64,000 nucleotides of DNA from an uncultured Clostridia bacterium. Its GTDB lineage: Bacteria; Bacillota; Clostridia; TANB77; CAG-508. The stretch's first letter is position 1. Each line of letters begins with the position of its first letter. The notes beneath the pieces were generated by a model. It was not told where the DNA came from and made no database searches. It saw only the letters and a program-made list of their open reading frames with translations. The stretch spans positions 128,817-192,816 of the forward strand of contig CAKPDN010000002.1 in assembly GCA_934149005.1 (NCBI GenBank), read 5' to 3'. The position numbers and the translations under genes are program-made. This document shows positions 59,024-64,000 of the stretch, one piece after another.

Positions 59024-59272
59024 ATGTTTGAAACTAATTGCACGTGTACATGTTGGAAATGCTCTAGGAACTGTGATATGAAGAAGATGATGGAATGCCT
59101 ATCAGAGGAAGAATTTAATTGGACTATTGTAGAAAACATGAAGGCAAATGCAGGGTATCGGCAAATGATTCTTCACTGGACCAATGAACAAACTAAAGAG
59201 TTTGTTATGAAAAATTCTGTTGCTTTTAGTATAGCACGTAAAAAGTATTTAGAAACACTTCAAAAAAGCTGA
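59024..59272 (+). CDS. Small cysteine-rich protein with a CGG triplet
   Basis: 82 residues. The N-terminal part has six cysteines in a short space (CTCTCWKCSRNC, then C at 28 or so) and may bind a metal. The rest is charged and helical. It uses one CGG triplet (TAT CGG CAA) and more GC-rich codons than its neighbours. AAAGGAGTG precedes the ATG, and a strong terminator follows. It resembles the other two CGG-using small genes in composition. The function is unknown. Confidence 0.6.
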   Translation: MFETNCTCTCWKCSRNCDMKKMMECLSEEEFNWTIVENMKANAGYRQMILHWTNEQTKEFVMKNSVAFSIARKKYLETLQKS

Positions 59273-59295
59273 TAGTTATATTAGCCAATTCTATT

Positions 59296-59334
59296 AACCC
59301 TATTCTCAAAAGAGTATAGGGTTTCTATTTTTTA
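59296..59334 (+). terminator. Intrinsic terminator
   Basis: AACCCTATTCTC pairs with GAGTATAGGGTT, followed by a T-rich run. Confidence 0.85.
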
Positions 59335-59426
59335 CTTGCACGTTTTACACTTTTATGTTAAACTATGTAAAGTGATAAAATTTGTAGAATAATAAATGTA
59401 ATAAAGTAAAGTGAAAGGAGTAAATT

Positions 59427-60287
59427 ATGTTAGAAATTATACAAGATACATTAATAGATGCATTAAAATTGCTTCCATTTTTGTTTATAACATATTTAAT
59501 AATGGAATATATAGAACACAAAATGGGAGAAAAGTCAAAAAATATAATTAAGAAATCTGGTAAGCTAGGACCAATATTTGGGAGTATATTAGGAATATTT
59601 CCTCAATGTGGATTTTCAGTTTCGGCTACAAACCTTTATGCAGGACGAGTTATAACATTAGGTACATTAATTTCCGTATATTTATCAACATCAGATGAAA
59701 TGTTACCAATATTTATATCAGAAGCAGTTTCACCAATTATAATATTGAAAATATTAGGGATAAAGTTAATTATTGGTATGATTGCAGGAATAGTAATAGA
59801 TTTAATTGCAAATTTATTTAATAAAGATAAAATAGAAAAAAATAATGAAATTGACCATATGTGCGAAGAAGAACACTGTCATTGTAATGAAAATGGAATA
59901 TTTAGATCAGCTATTTCACATACTTTAAATATATTGTTATTTATAATATTAATTACATTTCTAATAAATATTGTAGTGTATTTTGTTGGAGAAGAAAGAA
60001 TTGCAAGTTTGATACTAAATAAGCCTTTTATAGGACCAATAATTTCTTCTTTAGTAGGATTAATTCCAAATTGTGCTTCATCTGTTTTAATTACAAATAT
60101 GTATTTAGAAAATGTGATATCACTTGGAAGTATGATATCAGGTTTATTAACAGGAGCAGGAGTTGGACTTGCAGTACTTTTCAAATCAAATAATAAAATA
60201 AAAGAAAACATAGTAATTATTACTTTATTATATTTAATAGGAGTAATTTCTGGAATAGTTATAGAATTAATGGGAATAGTATTATAA
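59427..60287 (+). CDS. Putative heavy-metal exporter (ArsP_2 family)
   Basis: The 286-residue polytopic protein has two similar halves, each with a proline-cysteine motif in a membrane segment (GIFPQCGFSVSATNLYAG and GLIPNCASSVLITNMYLE). The middle loop is rich in Cys, His and Glu (MCEEEHCHCNENG) and may bind metal. This fits the PF11449 family, called putative manganese or arsenic exporter. The substrate is not known. AAAGGAG precedes the ATG. Confidence 0.8.
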   Translation: MLEIIQDTLIDALKLLPFLFITYLIMEYIEHKMGEKSKNIIKKSGKLGPIFGSILGIFPQCGFSVSATNLYAGRVITLGTLISVYLSTSDEMLPIFISEAVSPIIILKILGIKLIIGMIAGIVIDLIANLFNKDKIEKNNEIDHMCEEEHCHCNENGIFRSAISHTLNILLFIILITFLINIVVYFVGEERIASLILNKPFIGPIISSLVGLIPNCASSVLITNMYLENVISLGSMISGLLTGAGVGLAVLFKSNNKIKENIVIITLLYLIGVISGIVIELMGIVL

Positions 60288-60290
60288 TAG

Positions 60291-60327
60291 AAAAGAACAA
60301 TGAGAATTTTTTCATTGTTCTTTTTAG
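60291..60327. terminator. Bidirectional terminator between convergent genes
   Basis: AAAAGAACAATGA pairs with TCATTGTTCTTTT. Confidence 0.85.
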
Positions 60328-60351
60328 AATTATAAATTTTAAAAAAATTGT

Positions 60352-62676
60352 TTATTTCTTTTTTCCTTTTAAATTTACAACAATAGCATCTTCATTATCA
60401 AATAGATAATTAGAATCTGTTGTATCTGTTTGAACTGGATTAAATTCGTTACGTTCATCTGTAAAGTCTAGGTTTTTTAAATCAAACTTTTTCTTTGCTT
60501 TTGAATCTGCTTCATCTTCAGTAGATGTTGTAACTCCATCAGAATATTTTCCAAAATCAAAAGTTTTAATCTTTTTAGGTTCCTTGTATTTTGATTCCAA
60601 ATAAGCAAGTCTACCAAGTCCACACATAGGCTTACCATTTGTTCCTCTAATTTTATATCCACAGTCTTTTGCACCAAGACTTTGAAGTTTACCAGGTTTA
60701 AAATAAGCAACAAATTCCCATTTTACATTACTATATTTGGGGTCATATTCTAGTTTATTCATATCCATAGAATTAGAATATGTCCATTCTCTTTTTGAAC
60801 CAAACTCTTTACTCCACCATTCTAATTCATCAATACTAGCTCCACCTGTAAAGATTTTGTTTGAGCAATTTGATAAAATAGTTTGTTTAAAGCTTTGTTT
60901 AGAATTATTAGATTCTAATTGGTCTAAATTTTGAGCTGAAATCATAGTACCAATTTTATATTTTCTATACATTGTAAATATAGGTTCAGTATCTTTACAA
61001 ATAAAATCAGGAAATTCATCAATGTACAAGAAATTTGGAATTCTAGTTTTTTCATTTCCAGGTCTTCTTAAAACAGCATTTTGCATTGAGATTAGGAAGA
61101 ATAATCCAAAAGCTTTATGACTAGAAGCACCTAAATCTCCACGCCTTGTACATACAAAAGTGATATTTCCATCTTTTAGCATATTATCAAAATTTAAATT
61201 ATTATTTCTGTTACATAAAATTGATTTTATACCAGGAAGTCTTAATAATTTATCTAATTGGCTAATAACTAAATCTATATATTTTTCAGTACTTTGTTTT
61301 CCAGAACCATTTTTGTAAAAGTTCTTTTTAAAATATGATAATTGTATGCTGTATTTTTCTTTTAATTTTTCATCATGTGCTAAAATTTCACACATTTTTT
61401 CAACTAAATCAAAATTTGAAAACATTTTTAGCATATCTTCTAAATTTGGTAATAGGCCATCATTCATTCTAGGGTACATTTCTTTAAGTAAAATAGCTAC
61501 ATTTTCAATAGCCTGAATTACAACTGATTCTCTATATGTTTCTTCATATTCATCAGATGAAATATTAAACATAGATTTTAATACTGATGAAATTGTAATT
61601 GCTATTTTGTTTGCATCATCATAAACAAAAGGGTTTAATCCAATTGAATTTTTGTCTGAAGGATCAATAATATTATAAGTTAATCCAAAATTTTTGCAAA
61701 CGCTTATCATATGATCAGATATTTCTCTATCAGGAGATAAAACAGTAATACCACAATTTCTATAAATAATATCTCCAGAAGAATCTAATATCATTTTTTT
61801 CATATATCCTTTATAGACATCTTCTTTGTTAGAGTTTGGAACTAACATGTTCAAACTGAAGTTAGTATTTAAATAGTCATTATCGTATGGAGCATTCAAA
61901 GATGCTATTCCGGTTTTTAAAGCTGTAAATCCCATTTCTTTGGAAACTTCTCTAAAGAAAAATTTTCTTTCTAAATCTTTTGCTATTAAAGGTTCAAAAA
62001 CTAAAGATGTTTTTCCGGAACCAGAAGCACCACATACAAAGGTTGATTGATATCTGGATTCTTCAGGTATTGTTATCATTCTTGCTGTTTCATAATCTTG
62101 ACATAAGAAAACTTCACATGTATAAGGTCCGTGTCCTTTCTTTTTATCAGATAAATCTATTCCACCATAATCCCAAATAGAACGAGTTTTGTCTTTGCTG
62201 TCTTCAACTCCAAAATATAAGAAATCAAATACTTTTGGTATTATAAGAATAGGGAAGATTATTGTTATTGATGTTAGGGCGGGTTTTATTAAGTCTGAGA
62301 AGTTAGTGACTAAATCTACATATCCAGGACTGGAAAGTATTAATAACCATGCTCCCATATTAAGCCATTGTACTAGCATTGATATTGTAATTATTGTTAA
62401 TCCAATTACATATATGTAAAATAATGTAACTTTTGTCTTTTTATTTTTTGCAAATTCAGATGGATAACAAAATAAAAAGGCAAATATAGGACATGCTAGT
62501 GCAAAGGTGTACATTAGTGGTCCCCAATATGAATAAGATACTCCCGTAAATAGCATTAATAAGAATTCTACTATTCTGTCTACAGCTAAGTATATTGTTA
62601 TTAGTGTTAATATATATGTTGCAAATGTATTTCTGCTAGCACCGAGTTTATTTAAAAAATTATCAATTATTTTCAT
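60352..62676 (-). CDS. VirD4/TraG-like coupling ATPase
   Basis: The 774-residue protein has about four membrane segments in the first 160 residues, Walker A (CGASGSGKTS, about residues 215-224), Walker B (LYIDEFPDF, about 548-556) and MISAQNLDQLES of the TraM-recognition/TraG C-terminal domain. VirD4-type proteins bring DNA or protein to a type IV secretion channel. No relaxase, VirB4 or other transfer gene is near it, so its role is open. The acidic tail is long. The gene is intact. Confidence 0.82.
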   Translation of the reverse strand: MKIIDNFLNKLGASRNTFATYILTLITIYLAVDRIVEFLLMLFTGVSYSYWGPLMYTFALACPIFAFLFCYPSEFAKNKKTKVTLFYIYVIGLTIITISMLVQWLNMGAWLLILSSPGYVDLVTNFSDLIKPALTSITIIFPILIIPKVFDFLYFGVEDSKDKTRSIWDYGGIDLSDKKKGHGPYTCEVFLCQDYETARMITIPEESRYQSTFVCGASGSGKTSLVFEPLIAKDLERKFFFREVSKEMGFTALKTGIASLNAPYDNDYLNTNFSLNMLVPNSNKEDVYKGYMKKMILDSSGDIIYRNCGITVLSPDREISDHMISVCKNFGLTYNIIDPSDKNSIGLNPFVYDDANKIAITISSVLKSMFNISSDEYEETYRESVVIQAIENVAILLKEMYPRMNDGLLPNLEDMLKMFSNFDLVEKMCEILAHDEKLKEKYSIQLSYFKKNFYKNGSGKQSTEKYIDLVISQLDKLLRLPGIKSILCNRNNNLNFDNMLKDGNITFVCTRRGDLGASSHKAFGLFFLISMQNAVLRRPGNEKTRIPNFLYIDEFPDFICKDTEPIFTMYRKYKIGTMISAQNLDQLESNNSKQSFKQTILSNCSNKIFTGGASIDELEWWSKEFGSKREWTYSNSMDMNKLEYDPKYSNVKWEFVAYFKPGKLQSLGAKDCGYKIRGTNGKPMCGLGRLAYLESKYKEPKKIKTFDFGKYSDGVTTSTEDEADSKAKKKFDLKNLDFTDERNEFNPVQTDTTDSNYLFDNEDAIVVNLKGKKK

Positions 62677-62790
62677 TATTTGTTTGCCCCTTCTAATTAT
62701 ATTTTTTCATAATACTACACATATATATTATCCTACAAAATGGCGAAAAAAACAAGTATTTTTGGAAAAAAAGTTATGTATGTTAGTTCA

Positions 62791-63270
62791 AAGTGTTACA
62801 ATTCACAGTTTATTAAAAATAGTTGATGTATAAGGGGCTACCTTAGGGGTTATATATCTTTGATATTGTATCCGTTTGAATGAAGAGAAAAATAGAAAAT
62901 CTTAAATAAAAAACTGAGGAATGCTCACGGAAAAAATGTATATATGTATATGTTATAATCATTTTCTTACTTCAATATGCAACATAAGAATTTCTAAAAT
63001 AAATTAATGGCACCCTTCCACTTAACCCTCATTTCATTCGGCGTGAACTCTTTCCATTAATTTATTTAAGAAATACTAATATTGCTCCAATCACATAGAA
63101 AATGATTATAACATATACATATATACATTTTAAACCAGAGTGAGAGCGGCTCAGTTTTTTATGTTAGATTTTATTTTTGAACGTAATGAACAGGATACAA
63201 TATCAAAGATATATAACCCCTAAGGTAGCCCCTTATACATCAATTATTTTTAATTATAAATTGTAACTTT
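62791..63270. repeat. Long nested fold-back element, copy C
   Basis: Fills most of the gap. Outer arms pair GATGTATAAGGGGCTACC with GGTAGCCCCTTATACATC; inner arms pair GTATATATGTATATG with CATATACATATATAC. The segments between (CCGTTTGAATGAAGAG, GGCACCCTTCCACTTA, GGCGTGAACTC, TGTTAGATTTTATTTTTGAA) are the reverse complement of those in copy A at 3.7-4.2 kb, while both arm pairs differ from copy A. Confidence 0.75.
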
Positions 63271-63336
63271 TAATTTAGAATAAAATTATTTGTAAAAGCA
63301 TATAATATTTAAAATTGTTAAAATAGGAGTGTTAAT

Positions 63337-63618
63337 ATGCAAGAGGAATATAAAAAGGAAAGTTTAATAAAAGATAAAACAGAAATGGATAAAGAGATTG
63401 AATTAATTAGAAATATAATAAAAACTAGAGAAGAATTGAAAAATAATAATAAAAATTTTGAATTTGCTGAAAATGATTTAGTAGATTATTATATATATCA
63501 AATAAAAGCAAATCAAGCAAAATTAAATCATTTGATAAAATTAGCTAAAGCTAGAGGGATAACGATGGATACAATAAATCAATTAAAATACGAAAATTAT
63601 AATGAAGAAATAGGTTAG
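63337..63618 (+). CDS. DUF2508 family protein (YaaL-like)
   Basis: The 93-residue helical protein has KTEMDKEIELIRNIIKTRE and DLVDYYIYQIKANQAKLNHLI, the pattern of DUF2508/YaaL. In Bacillus yaaL is next to bofA, as here, which supports the call. The function is unknown. ATAGGAGTG precedes the ATG. Confidence 0.8.
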   Translation: MQEEYKKESLIKDKTEMDKEIELIRNIIKTREELKNNNKNFEFAENDLVDYYIYQIKANQAKLNHLIKLAKARGITMDTINQLKYENYNEEIG

Positions 63619-63680
63619 ATGAATATTTGTCCATATTTATGCATACAAATTTACAAATAGATTTTTAAGAGGTATAAAAT

Positions 63681-63941
63681 ATGGATACAAATTTAATTAC
63701 ATATTTAGCATGTATTTGCTTTTTGTTTATATTTGGTAGGGTATTTCTTAGTCCAATTAAAAAGGTTTTAAAATTGATAGTTAATTCTATTTTAGGTGGG
63801 ATTGCTATATTTTTAATTAATTTAATAGGTGGAATATGGGGATTTCATATTGGACTTAATATTTTTACTAGTATTTTAGTTGGCATTCTTGGATTACCTG
63901 GTGTGGTGTGTTTAATTATTGTAGTTAGTGTAAAATTTTAG
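63681..63941 (+). CDS. bofA: Pro-sigma-K processing inhibitor BofA family
   Basis: The 86-residue membrane protein has two or three hydrophobic segments and the family ending (NIFTSILVGILGLPGVVCLI). BofA holds the SpoIVFB protease inactive in the mother cell during sporulation; homologues also occur more widely. AAGAGGTA precedes the ATG. After it, 63942-64000 shows nothing. Confidence 0.85.
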   Translation: MDTNLITYLACICFLFIFGRVFLSPIKKVLKLIVNSILGGIAIFLINLIGGIWGFHIGLNIFTSILVGILGLPGVVCLIIVVSVKF

Positions 63942-64000
63942 TTGGCAAAGTGATGAAAATTCGATTTTATGTTTTTTAGACATAAGAAAAACATAAATAA

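Overview
The window is very AT-rich DNA with dense genes, strong AGGAGG-type ribosome binding sites and little spacing. It carries Spo0A, a CwlD-type amidase, a PdaB-like deacetylase, SpoVD, YtaF and BofA, a MurE with the meso-diaminopimelate DNPR motif, and both pyruvate formate-lyase and a four-subunit pyruvate:ferredoxin oxidoreductase. Together these point to an anaerobic, probably spore-forming, monoderm Clostridia bacterium, most likely an uncultured gut-type lineage. I cannot name the species.

Layout. 0-10 kb: a partial surface protein, a degenerate receiver-GGDEF protein, amidase, deacetylase, a two-OB-fold protein, a large membrane protein, two pseudouridine synthases, an S1 protein and a winged-helix protein. 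10-14.6 kb: surface proteins and an AAA ATPase. 14.6-17.7 kb: pflBA. 18.7-28.5 kb: the division and cell-wall cluster mraZ-rsmH-ftsL-spoVD-murE-mraY-ftsW-murG, without murF or murD. 28.6-32.8 kb: sensor kinase, lepB, holB, ricT and a small ferredoxin. 32.9-33.8 kb: a RAYT transposase between two copies of its palindrome. 33.8-37 kb: porGDAB. 37-40 kb: pilin-like surface proteins. 40-48.8 kb: smc, ytaF, a calcium-type ATPase and rpsF-ssb-rpsR. 49-58 kb: metabolic genes, spo0A, rnhB, a pyrimidine phosphorylase, cdaA and truA. 58-64 kb: small membrane proteins, an ArsP_2-type exporter, a VirD4-like ATPase, a DUF2508 gene and bofA.

The main observation is a repeated +1 frame change. Five conserved genes (cwlD-like, pdaB-like, rluD, ftsW, murG) are each split in the same way: the reading frame meets an in-frame CGG codon followed by T, and the conserved protein resumes in the +1 frame at GGT, at a position where the family has a glycine. 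My hand scan found no CGG codon read as a normal triplet in any of the long conserved genes. The only in-frame CGG triplets are in three small genes of foreign-looking composition. The simplest biological reading is +1 frameshifting or four-base decoding at a CGG codon that is not normally used. A systematic sequence error is the main rival.

The second theme is palindromic repeats. There is a REP/RAYT family (singles, pairs, and one pair flanking the transposase), a GGGAC-type palindrome family, and long nested fold-back elements whose arms differ between copies but stay self-complementary. Several of these repeats overlap the stop codon of the preceding gene.
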